The translations under genes were made by a program, and so were the position numbers. From Chloroflexota bacterium (GTDB lineage Bacteria; Chloroflexota; Ktedonobacteria; Ktedonobacterales; Ktedonobacteraceae): a stretch of 37,707 bases of DNA. The stretch covers positions 1-37,707 of the forward strand of contig CADDYT010000057.1 in NCBI GenBank assembly GCA_902810755.1. Direction: 5' to 3'. The notes beneath the pieces were generated by a model that saw nothing but the letters and a program-made list of their open reading frames with translations, had not been told where the DNA came from and searched no databases. The first letter of the stretch is position 1. Each line of letters opens with the position of its first letter. Shown here piece by piece: positions 23,480 to 32,198 of this stretch.

Positions 23480-26080
23480 TTACTGTTTGGCCTCCTGGCA
23501 GAGAGAATGCTGGTCAATCAGTTCGTGCAGCCCCGCCCAGCCGGTTGTGCGTTCTAGCGTTCGGCGAAACATCTCAGGGCTATGATGCGTGGCGATGTAT
23601 TGGCGGGCAAGCTGTCCCATGCGCTGGCAAAGCTGCTCATCGCTCAGCAATTGCGCAAGGGCGGCGCTGGTCTCCGTGACATTTCCCGCAGGAACCGCGA
23701 AGCCGCGCCCCTCAGAAAGCAGTAGAGCATTCGACAACGGCTCGGTCGAGGCAACGACCGCGCAGGCTGAGGCCATCGCTTCCAGAACTGCCATCGCGTA
23801 ACAAGCTCCTCGTGTGCTGGTATAAAGAAAAATGTCGCTTATGCTCAGCAGCGTGATTACCTCTGCTGACGAAAGCGTTCCCCATAGCTGGCAATATTGT
23901 CCAAGATTATGGCGGATGATATCCTGCTCCACCTGCTGGCGCAGCGGCCCATCTCCCGCGATGACCACACGCACGCGCTCGCGCTGTCCCTCTGTTAAGG
24001 TTGAAAGCGCCTGGCTAATGCTTTCGAGGGCGTTATCCAACCCTTTTTCAGGCGCGAGCCGACAGGCAATAGCAATAATAAGCGCATTAGCAGGCAATCC
24101 TTTTTCTCGACGTTGCGCGACTCTCATCTCCTCGTCTGGCAATGGGTGGCGACGTATATCAATCATGCTGCCGTAGCGCGTCACGCGATGAGGGGAAATG
24201 CCAGCCAAGCGGCAGCCCTCATCCACGCTATCGCCTGGAACGCCAGGAATGAGGTAGGCATCGATGTAACGCGAGGCGATACGCGCCAGGAGATAGCGCG
24301 AGGGCCAGTAGAAAGTCAGCAAGCGCCGGGCGGCGAAACGTACTGGCCAGGGCCAGGGTTTTCCGGCAATCGCTCTCATGCGCTCCTGCTGGAGAATGCG
24401 TTTATTGCGCGGCGTGAACAGGCTGAGGTCTCCATGATCGATACAGACGACGCGCACACCGGTCAATTTGCCCGCAATACCCACCAGCGCGCCCGAAAAG
24501 ACGGCATCCTGCGGCAGCACAACGCGGAAGTCCGCGTGATGGCGCATCAGCAAAACGAACTTGCGAATACCGAACAGCACATAGAGCCAGACAAAGGGAA
24601 AATACCAGGGCGTCATGCGGCGCGTGCCGAACTTGTGAATAATGTAGCGTTCCGCGCCCGTCCCCAGGTATTGCGTAAGATATTCCACCTGCCAGCGATC
24701 TCGCATGACCTCAACCATACCCTCGAGAACGGTGCCAACCCCGCCAAAGGTGGGAAAATCCTGGATGGAGACGCAGACGCGCTTGCGGTTCCCTTTCTCC
24801 ATCAGAGTTTTTGCAGCACCATTACCCGGTGGATTGATGTAGCCAGTTGCCATGAAACGCAAGGCCATATGTAAGGAATGTTTGCATGCAGCAAAGCTGC
24901 GCATAAGCGCATAACGCAAACGCGCAGTCCGTTTGTTGAGTAATTGTTGCCAGCGCCGGGCATAGCGCCTGCAACACTCATCTGGAAGCCCATCCAGTAA
25001 GGATATCATGAGTGCCAGTTCAGCAGGTGCGACAAGGCGACGCGAGGCAAGATCAGCATAAACCCAGGTGGGATGAGCTTTGCCGCGACCAATTTCAAAT
25101 TGTTCAAGTAAGCTATGCAATGTCTTTACAACATGTTGGGCTAATTGCTGATACCGCATCCCTTCCGTAGGGACAGGGGGATGTGGGACGGCGATGTGGG
25201 GGCCTGGTGCCTGTCCCTGAAGCGGGGTGGGGCAAATGGGCTTCCCCTCGTCCGCGCCTGTTTCCCCACCCCACCCCGGGACAGGCACCAGGCCCCCACT
25301 CCACTCCTCACATCTCCCCGTCCCTACGCTCCCGAAAAGGGTTGGAGAGAGACAAACAACATCGAACAGCCCATGCAGCGCAAAAAGACAACCAACCAGC
25401 GCGTGGGATGCCGGATAAACGCCAAATTCCTCGAAAAAAATACCATCATTGCCGATAGGGGCCAAAATGCCACCATCTAAAATATCGCGTTCAAATGTTA
25501 GCAAGACACGTTCGATGGACGCGATGATTGCGCCGTCCCGGTTGTAGGGACGCGCTTCAGCGCATCCACCCGGGACGAAGGACGCGCTGAAGCGCGTCCC
25601 TACAGCATCCTGTTGCGACATAATTTGATAGACGCGCAACAACACGGAAAGGCCGCAACTCTGGGCAATCGCTGAAAGATAGAGCCGGGCGTCTTCTTGT
25701 ACGGGCCAGCCGCCTGCATCGCCCGTGATACGCTGTTCGTTTTTCACCAGCCAGTCGGCCTGAGCGAGAAAGCTCGCCAGGCAACCTTCATCGCCCGTCT
25801 GGCAATAGCGATTCCATTGGGCAAGGGCATAACGAGCAATATCAACCGGGGAATAACAGTGCATGTCCAGGCGATAGGGTATTCCATTAGCATCAAACGC
25901 GCTATTATCCGGTTGTAGAAACGATGACATATCAATGGGATAAGGCAAAAGCGCCTGCCGTTCTGTGGTAGGGGCGAACCTTGTGGTCGCCCTGGAACAA
26001 GTCGCCGGAGAATTGCCAGAGGTGGACGCGCTGAAGCGCGTCCCTACATGTTTGGCTACCCCTTTGGGAAGATTTGTCAT
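23480..26080 (-). CDS. Glucuronyl C5-epimerase-like domain joined to a GT4 glycosyltransferase, with three repeat insertions
   Basis: An 866-residue protein from ATG 26080 (GGAGGG upstream; 3 bp after the wzy stop). Residues about 40-350 resemble the C5-epim_C alpha/alpha-toroid: LPYPIDM, YSPVDIARYALAQWNRY, ADWLVKN, LYLSAIAQSCGLSVLLRVYQI and the key FFEEFGVYPASHALVGCLFALHGLFDV. Such enzymes invert C5 of glucuronate in polymers. Residues about 427-866 are a GT4 enzyme (VSIQDFPTFGGVGTVLEGM, ACRLAPEKGLDNALESI, STRGACYAMAVLEAMASACAVVAS). Three palindromic repeats are inserted in frame: residues 12-38, 160-179 and 252-305, each beginning Val-Gly-Thr and lying in loops of the toroid or at the N terminus. 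No ribosome-binding site precedes Met427, so fusion is more likely than two genes. Whether the epimerase domain is active is unknown. Confidence 0.82.
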   Translation of the reverse strand: MTNLPKGVAKHVGTRFSASTSGNSPATCSRATTRFAPTTERQALLPYPIDMSSFLQPDNSAFDANGIPYRLDMHCYSPVDIARYALAQWNRYCQTGDEGCLASFLAQADWLVKNEQRITGDAGGWPVQEDARLYLSAIAQSCGLSVLLRVYQIMSQQDAVGTRFSASFVPGGCAEARPYNRDGAIIASIERVLLTFERDILDGGILAPIGNDGIFFEEFGVYPASHALVGCLFALHGLFDVVCLSPTLFGSVGTGRCEEWSGGLVPVPGWGGETGADEGKPICPTPLQGQAPGPHIAVPHPPVPTEGMRYQQLAQHVVKTLHSLLEQFEIGRGKAHPTWVYADLASRRLVAPAELALMISLLDGLPDECCRRYARRWQQLLNKRTARLRYALMRSFAACKHSLHMALRFMATGYINPPGNGAAKTLMEKGNRKRVCVSIQDFPTFGGVGTVLEGMVEVMRDRWQVEYLTQYLGTGAERYIIHKFGTRRMTPWYFPFVWLYVLFGIRKFVLLMRHHADFRVVLPQDAVFSGALVGIAGKLTGVRVVCIDHGDLSLFTPRNKRILQQERMRAIAGKPWPWPVRFAARRLLTFYWPSRYLLARIASRYIDAYLIPGVPGDSVDEGCRLAGISPHRVTRYGSMIDIRRHPLPDEEMRVAQRREKGLPANALIIAIACRLAPEKGLDNALESISQALSTLTEGQRERVRVVIAGDGPLRQQVEQDIIRHNLGQYCQLWGTLSSAEVITLLSISDIFLYTSTRGACYAMAVLEAMASACAVVASTEPLSNALLLSEGRGFAVPAGNVTETSAALAQLLSDEQLCQRMGQLARQYIATHHSPEMFRRTLERTTGWAGLHELIDQHSLCQEAKQ
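25167..25327. repeat. 161-bp palindromic element inside the epimerase/GT4 gene
   Basis: Long imperfect palindrome. The left arm starts GTAGGGACAGGGGGATGTG at 25167; the right arm ends CATCTCCCCGTCCCTAC at 25327. A 23-bp core containing GGGGGCCTGGTGCCTGTCCC is perfectly repeated in both arms. It is translated in frame on the minus strand as an insert of about 54 residues rich in Gly and Pro (starting VGTGRCEEWSG). It shares GTAGGGAC ends with the smaller elements but has a different interior. Confidence 0.85.
25544..25603. repeat. 60-bp palindromic element, exactly 20 codons, inside the epimerase/GT4 gene
   Basis: Two 24-bp arms (25544-25567 and 25580-25603, one mismatch) around a 12-nt loop. 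The arms begin GTAGGGACGCGCTTCAG. On the minus strand the element reads as whole codons from GTA to TAC: VGTRFSASFVPGGCAEARPY. It sits between YQIMSQQDA and NRDGAII, a loop between two helices of the epimerase-like toroid. Confidence 0.9.
25968..26047. repeat. 80-bp composite palindromic element at the 5' end of the epimerase/GT4 gene
   Basis: The right part (26024-26047) is one 24-bp unit of the GTAGGGACGCG family. The left part begins GTAGGGGCGAACC (25968) with a small stem GGGCGA..TCGCCC, resembling the sequence at 37562-37586. On the minus strand it begins at codon 12 with GTA and adds VGTRFSAST and following residues. Confidence 0.75.
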
Positions 26081-26083
26081 CGC

Positions 26084-27547
26084 TTAGCCCTCCTTCCCTA
26101 CGCGATTCGCGTTTGCTTTGCCAACCTGCCTTTGGGCAAACCATTTGGTGAGCAGTGGAGAAGCGAGCGCGCCGAGAACGAGCCAGCCGAGCATGGCCAG
26201 GACGGGATTTGTCCAGGCGTTAATCGTCCAGCTATTGACGCTGAGCGTAATGATAGCTGCGATGCCAGCGCCGATTACGGGCCGGTGTTCATAATCGCTG
26301 CGCAGCCAGTTGCGAATGGAAAGCCAGAGGAAATAAACCAGCAGGGCCATAAAAATAGCCAGAACGGGCAGACCGGCCATTGCGCCCCATTCAAGATACG
26401 AATTGTGGGGATGCGCTAAGGGAGCATATTCTTGTGGCACGCGAAACGGGTTAGACAGCACCAGATAGCTTTGATAGCCCAGACCAATACCTGTCCAGGG
26501 ATAGACAGAGATGATACGTAAAGCGGTCAGCCAGGCTCCAACGCGCAGGGGGACTTCGTCCGGCTCCTGGGTGTGAACAAGCAGGCTAGCAATTTGTGCG
26601 GGGAAGAAGAGAATCAGCAGGCCAACGGCGATAACACACAGGATAGGCAGCAGCACACGATAGTGCATTCGTCCAACAAAGACCAGCAGAGTTGCCACGC
26701 CGATGCTCAGGCTGACCCATGCCCCGATGCTATAGGTAAACATAATGGCAAGCACGATCAGGCACATCCCACAGAGATAGACAGCTTTTCCCAGCAGCGA
26801 CCGGCTGCTGACCAGAAGGCCAAAGGGCAGAAAGAACAGCATGCCCAGAAAGGTGCCATTCCAGTTGGGGTCGATAAAAAAGGAACCATAGCGATGCGCG
26901 TTGGTATTCCATATCTGGAAATTGGCGGTCTGCAACAACACCGTATCATAGTGCGAGGTTCCCAAAATGGTGATGCCCAGGGTGGCTTGAATGATGGTAT
27001 GAAGGGCAAACAACGCTCCCATAGCCGCGAGCCACTGGAACAAACGACGCAAACTGCCGCCATTTCGCGCAAGAAGTATGCCAATCCAGATCATCAGCAA
27101 CGCTCCCAGAATGTCGCTGGGATAATAGGTTGCAGCATCATACAGCACCCATGCTCCTTTGATGGACGGGCTGATGGTCAGCAGGAGAAACAAAGCCCAG
27201 AGCCAGGGAGCTTTTGGGCCAATCCAGGGATGCTCTGGCGAACGCGAGATATAGTAAAAGAGCAGCAAGATGATCGCCATAAGCGGCGCAACAATATGCA
27301 GCCCGATATAGAGATCAATATACAGGTGAACGGAGATAAGTATCGCCATCGCCAGCTCATCCTGTCGCAGCAGGCAGACAATTACCATAAACAGGCCGCC
27401 CACGAAGGCCGCGCCATAGACCGGATTGATATAACCAAGCACACCGCCAACCAGCAGCGCGCCGATGATAACAATGAACTGAAATAGATAGGGACGTGCT
27501 GCATGGTCTCCGCCCCACATGAATAGAGATTTGTTATTATTCCACAT
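26084..27547 (-). CDS. wzy: Wzy/O-antigen ligase-like polymerase
   Basis: A 487-residue multi-pass protein (about 12 hydrophobic helices) of the Wzy_C/O-antigen ligase group. The signature periplasmic loop is present: RVGAWLTALRIISVYPWTGIGLGYQSYL, then PLAHPHNSYLEWGAMAGLPVLAIF, where the His-Pro-His-Asn-Ser-Tyr motif is conserved. It would join repeat units on the outer face of the membrane, after flipping. Start at ATG 27547 with GGAAGGG 5-11 nt upstream; 29 bp after cpsB and 3 bp before the epimerase/GT4 gene. In this locus polymerase is more likely than ligase because flippase, co-polymerase and priming enzyme are all present. Confidence 0.85.
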   Translation of the reverse strand: MWNNNKSLFMWGGDHAARPYLFQFIVIIGALLVGGVLGYINPVYGAAFVGGLFMVIVCLLRQDELAMAILISVHLYIDLYIGLHIVAPLMAIILLLFYYISRSPEHPWIGPKAPWLWALFLLLTISPSIKGAWVLYDAATYYPSDILGALLMIWIGILLARNGGSLRRLFQWLAAMGALFALHTIIQATLGITILGTSHYDTVLLQTANFQIWNTNAHRYGSFFIDPNWNGTFLGMLFFLPFGLLVSSRSLLGKAVYLCGMCLIVLAIMFTYSIGAWVSLSIGVATLLVFVGRMHYRVLLPILCVIAVGLLILFFPAQIASLLVHTQEPDEVPLRVGAWLTALRIISVYPWTGIGLGYQSYLVLSNPFRVPQEYAPLAHPHNSYLEWGAMAGLPVLAIFMALLVYFLWLSIRNWLRSDYEHRPVIGAGIAAIITLSVNSWTINAWTNPVLAMLGWLVLGALASPLLTKWFAQRQVGKANANRVGKEG

Positions 27548-27576
27548 ATCGCCCTTCCACCATACCGTTCCATAAT

Positions 27577-28322
27577 TTACGCAAAGACGCCATGAAGCGA
27601 GCCGCTGCCTGAAACTGCGTTCTGTAAAATAGCAGCTGGGCGAGTCTCGACCATCGCGAAAGCGGCCTCGCGCCCAACCAGTTTGCAGGCCCGTTCCATG
27701 CCCTTCGCGACGCCAGGCGGGTGTTTATGCATGCCATGCGCGTCCGAGGCCAGGCAGGAAACAAGCCCCTTCTTGAGCAGAGCTTCGGCGGCGCGTCGAA
27801 TGGTGTTACCCTGCATACCACGAGCGCGCCCAGCGTCACCTGCGGCAGCACGCCCTGGCGCACTAGCGAGGCGAGTAGCGGCGAGTCTTTCTGGAAAACA
27901 GTGTAGCGCTCTGGATGGGCGATCAAAGGAATAACCCCGAACGCCTGCAACTCGAAGATCACCTGCTCGGTGGCGGGAACCCAACCCGTATTCCAGAGTT
28001 CCAGCAGCAGATAGCGACTGCTTGCGAGCGTGCAAACCCGCCCCATTTGAATATCCTCTACCAATCCTGGCTTAATAAGCACTTCGTGACTGGCAAAGGC
28101 GCGCAAAGGGATGCCGGAACGATAGAGCGCCTGTTGCAGTTCGTAGACTCGGGCGACAATCTCCACCGCGCCATGTCGCGGATACTGGTCGTTATAGTGC
28201 GGTGTCGCAATCACGGTATGAACGCTCTCTTGCACCAGCGAGCGAGCCAGATCAAGCGATTCGTTTAGCGTGGCCGGACCATCGTCCACTCCTGGTAAAA
28301 TATGTAGATGCGTATCAATCAT
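27577..28322 (-). pseudogene. CpsB/YwqE-type PHP tyrosine phosphatase, frameshifted
   Basis: A metal-dependent PHP phosphatase that removes phosphate from the BY-kinase partner in capsule loci. Start Met (28322) with GGGGGAG 6 nt upstream. Motifs: MIDTHLHILPGVDDGP (metal His residues), VIATPHYNDQYPRHG, IPLIAHPERYTVF, and in the second frame CLASDAHGMHKHPP. The frame breaks at about 27818-27820: VTLGALV in one frame must continue as GMQGNTIRRAAEALLKKGLV in the other, which needs one extra G in a GG run. The restored protein would be about 248 residues, normal for the family. The break may be a sequencing error. It is in frame with the preceding DUF4012 gene without a stop, probably through another G-run error. 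Confidence 0.85.
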
Positions 28323-30368
28323 CTCGTTCTCCCCCTTATCCCCCAGAGTAATGGTGACATCTGAATCAATCGTGTCCAACACAAGCTGCCGGGCAGGCGC
28401 AGTACCCGTCATGCCAGATGCGCCGCTCGTTTTGCCGGTGCAAGCTACCTGCGCATGTATGTGCCAGCTTGTTCTAGCCTGGTGCTGGATAAAATACTGG
28501 TAATGCCTGTCGCCCGAATGAATGACGGTTGGTACCGTCCACGTGAAATGTAGCGTGCGAGTCTGACCGTAGACCAGCGTGAAAAAACCTGTCCAGACCT
28601 CACGGCCAAAGGACAGCGACGTGCCATGCGGCTCCCAGCCGCTTTGCGCTTGCAAAATGCTCCTGGGCGGCGCGTAAAGGCGAGCATAGTCTTTATAGAG
28701 CGCGTGCCCGTAGACATTCCCCTGCACTGTCCAGGCATACATAAGCGTCAGGGAGTGGTGAGCGTTTCCACTCGCATCAATTGTCACGCTGTCATGAAGC
28801 GAACTCGTAATAAAGGAATTGGCCTTATCTCCTGCCACATTGGTATCTACGACGAAGAGGCTATCGCCATCTGGAGCCTGAATTGTGCCATCCAGGTGAA
28901 ACGCATGCAAAAGCGATTCGGCGGCCTGTGCGTTGAAATAGACCTGAATATCCCTTGATGTCATCGCCTGAGCGAATAGATGCGCGAACGAAGCAAGAGC
29001 AGAACCGGGAAGCTGGTACTGGCGCGCCATAAAATGTTCCGCCAGCAACTCGGTAAAGCGCTGGCGCAGCGACGAGTGCCCATCTGGCGAGGCGATAAAA
29101 TCATTGCCCTCGATAGCCAGGCCAAGCTGATGATAATGAATGCGATCTATCAGATTCTGTGGTGTCACCGTCTCCCCATATTCGGGCAGATAAATCGGTC
29201 CGGTAATGGTCATAGCCTGCTGGATAAGAGCAGGCGTAATGGCAATCACGCCCTGTACGGCAACCGTGCCGCCTTCGCGATGATAATCCAACTCGGCATA
29301 TTGGGCCGCAGTCGGAAAATCGGCATCCAGGTTGGAGTCGCGCAGGCTCCAGCCATTGGTGGCGAGATAGGTATGGAACCAACGATACTGTGGCGGAAAC
29401 AGGATGCGATGCCCGGAAAAATTAAAAGGCTTATCCAGCAAATCCACGTCGCTGACATGTACGGACTGCACACGGCCATCAGCTAGAGTGAGAAGACCGA
29501 TATTGCCGATAAAGCCGCCCGTCGGTCGAAGTTCGCTCGAGTCTTGCAGTTCAAGTAGATAGCTGGTTGGAGACCGAATGCCGAGCAGCGAAGGCAGCAC
29601 AGGAAAAAGTTGCTCCGCATCCTGCAGCCAGGAACGCACCTGAGGCAATTTTTGCTGAAACGAGGCAAAGAGCGTGCTGAGATGCGGCGAAAAACTGAGA
29701 TCCGAGGGCTGCACCTGGTCTGCATTCGCAATTACGGCACCCAGCGCAGTCTCAAGCCGCTGAAAATCGCGGGTAAGTTGGGCAGATTTCGCGCAGGTAA
29801 GGCCCTGCGAGCCAGAAGAACCTGTGCTGAGCGGCTTGTGATAGGCGGAAATGACGATATCCAGCGCATCACAACCCACTATGCCCGCCTGTGATGCATC
29901 GAGGGCAAGCGAAGACAGGCGCATGGCCGCATTCAGTCGCGCATCATAAACCGGCATATCCTGCGCAATACCGGGAAAGCTACTCAGTCCGCTGTTCAAC
30001 TGTTCAAAGAGCGAAAGAGATCGCGTAAACTCCTGTTTCGCGTGGTTCACGATGGCAGAATCGAACGGATTGTGCGGCAGGCTCTCTATAAGAAGAGCAG
30101 CCTGCCACAAATGATCCACGCCGGACTGCGCAAGTAATATGTAGGAGCGATAGCACGCGCTCAGTTGCTGGTAGGCAAACAGCGATACTACCGAACTGGC
30201 AACGGTGATGAACAGCGCGAGCGATAGCCAGAAGCGGAGTTGATGGCTCTTTCCGCGAGTCTTGCGCCGGATATGCATACCAGGGCCGTCCTCCCCTGGG
30301 ATACTCTGCCATAACGATGTTGCCTGTCCCAGAAGCGGGAACAGCTTCCACCTGTCTGTTGGCATCAT
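28323..30368 (-). CDS. DUF4012 protein, membrane-anchored, of the polysaccharide locus
   Basis: About 680 residues. A positively charged N terminus, one TM segment (FWLSLALFITVASSVVSLFAY, about 46-66), a helical extracellular region (about 70-260) and the DUF4012 core with YLLELQDSSELRPTGGFIGNIG, NLDADFPTAAQYAELDY and a TPALIQQAMTITGPIYLPEYG stretch. Function is unknown; DUF4012 proteins are often found near polysaccharide genes in Gram-positive and Chloroflexota genomes, and a role in wall attachment or export of polymer is speculative. Its ATG overlaps the BY-kinase stop (ATGA). The reading frame runs into the CpsB start without a stop; one more G at 28340-28344 would create GGA-TAA just before the cpsB ribosome-binding site. 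Confidence 0.8.
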
Positions 30369-32009
30369 GGCTGTCCTCGTGGCGATAGTAGTAAGTAGGA
30401 GTAGGCTGAATCGCTACGGCTGCGACGCTGCTTGTTGACAATACAACCCAGGATGTTCGCGCCGACCTGGGCCAGCTGGGTTTTTACCTGCGCCAGCGCT
30501 TTCCTGTTGGCGCAGCTGATATCGATCACTACCAGCGTGCCATCGACCTTCGAGGCCAGGATATTGGCGTCAGAGATACCGCGAATCGGCGGCGCGTCAA
30601 AGATCACCATTTCAATGCCGCACCCCTTCCAGAATACTGAAAAAGCGTTTCATAGCCTTGGAGTCGAGCAGTTCGGATGGGTTAGGCGGCAGCGGATCTG
30701 ATGGCATAACCCAGAGGTTCGGAATACCAACATTGTGAACATAGGGTTCGAGCGAAAACTGCTGATGCGTGCCGGAGAGCAGCCCAGGCGTGCCCAGAGA
30801 TAGGAACTGCGCGCCTACCTGGCTCGTCGCGCCCGGCATACTGAGAGCGAGAACAGCATTGCTCAGCCCTTTTCTATCGGCAGGTAGATTGAAAATCTGG
30901 TGCTGCGTCGGCCGACGCAGGTCGGCATCGATGAGCAGCGTGCTTTTACCAGCCTTTGCCAGGAAAATCGCCAGATTGGCAGCGATGGTACTCTTGCCAT
31001 CACCAGGCATGGCGCTGGTCAGCATTATCGTGTGTAGCGGCTTGTCAAGACTGGAGAAGCCAACGTTGGTGCGCAAGATGCGATAGGCTTCGACATTGGC
31101 ATCGCGTTCGTGCGGGTTGATGAGCGCTTTACGCTCCTTTTCGGCCTGCCGGGAACGCCAGACGGTGCCAAGCACCGACCAGCCAAAGAGGCGCGTCACA
31201 TCCTCGGCGGTGCGAACACGAGTGTCCAATTGCTCAAAGAGCAAAGCAAGCAACAGGCTAAAAAAGAGGCCAGCAGCCAGTCCCGCGCCGGTATTCAACA
31301 GCACCACCGGGCGCACCGGGTGCGATTGCGGCTGGGCCATCTGGGCCAGCCGCAGGAAGTCGCCGCTTTGCGCCTGCGATAGCTCAAGCTGCGCCAATAA
31401 CATCTCCCACTGATTGTAGTGCTGCTGCAAGGCATTCAGTTTGGCCTGCAGGACGCTGATCTGCGATTGGCTTGCACCGTTGGCCTGCAAGGCAGCAATG
31501 TGATTCGCGATGGAATTCATCTGCTGCCGGGTTGAATCAAGGTCCTGCTGAATCTGCTGCAAAGCGTGCTGGTTATCGGTCTGCACAACCTGCGCCTGCT
31601 GCTTAATCAGGGTCGTCGCGATATCATTGGCGAGGGCCGCCGTGCGTGTGGGACTCGGATCAAGCACCGTGATGGTAAACAACTGCGTGTTGAGCGTGGG
31701 CGTGGATGTCACCTCTTTAGAAAGCGTATCCACCGTCAGCCCGGGATAATGCGAGGCCACTTCCCGCAAAACGGACGCACCCGTTGCTAGCTGCGACTCG
31801 GTCTGTACCAGTTGATCGCTCGCCAGCAGGTTATTGTAATCGGCCTGGCTGCTGCTCGAACGAACCGAAATCTGCACCACTGCATCGGCCTGATACAGCG
31901 ACGTCATCAGTTTGCTGACAATAAAAGCTTCCAGGCCAGCAATCAGAAAACAACTCCCAATAAGCTTCCAATGCTTCAAAATGGTTGACCAGTAGTTTTC
32001 AAAGGTCAT
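30365..32009 (-). pseudogene. Wzz/BY-kinase (chain-length regulator and tyrosine autokinase), frameshifted
   Basis: Start MTFENYWSTILKHWK at 32009. A Wzz domain with two TM helices (GSCFLIAGLEAFIVSKLM; LLNTGAGLAAGLFFSLLLAL), a coiled coil between them (about 160-230), then a BY-kinase domain: Walker A SAMPGDGKSTIAANLA, A' TLLIDADLRRPTQH and, in the shifted frame, Walker B MVIFDAPPIRGISDANIL. The C-terminal tail is short with two tyrosines (SAYSYLL), where BY-kinases have their phosphorylated cluster. The frame break at 30623-30626 is one G too many in GGGG after FFSILEG; removing it gives FFSILEGCGIEMVIFD. The kinase would regulate Wzy polymerisation and be reset by the CpsB phosphatase encoded two genes on. 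The full product would be about 548 residues. Confidence 0.88.
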
Positions 32010-32051
32010 ACCTACACTATCCCCCCACTTTCTACCTGATTCCCTTGAAAA

Positions 32052-32194
32052 AGGCGGCCTTATGAACATTGATAAGACTGTAGGGACGCGATTCATCGCG
32101 TCCACCTGGCCTAAACGCATATGATGGGCCGGACGCGATGAATCGCGTCCCTACAGAAACGCCTGTTATTTCATAGACCTTCATAAGGTCGCCT
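32052..32194. repeat. Older hairpin split by a palindromic element
   Basis: AGGCGGCCTTATGAA (32052-32066) and TTCATAAGGTCGCCT (32180-32194) are complementary over 15 bp with one mismatch. The 75-bp element at 32080-32154 lies between them, so it looks inserted in the loop of a pre-existing hairpin, perhaps the terminator or processing hairpin between the sugar transferase and BY-kinase genes. Confidence 0.6.
32080..32154. repeat. 75-bp palindromic element (intergenic copy)
   Basis: Two perfectly complementary 24-bp arms (32080-32103 and 32131-32154), beginning GTAGGGACGCGATTCATCG, with a 27-nt loop. Same family as 25544-25603 and the units in the aminotransferase gene. Its length, 75 bp, is also a multiple of three. 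Confidence 0.9.
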
Positions 32195-32198
32195 CAAA

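Noticed and set aside
26573..27487. A 304-codon plus-strand frame opposite wzy
   Set aside because: Very Gln/Asn/His-rich, the mirror of hydrophobic codons in a membrane protein; no motif.
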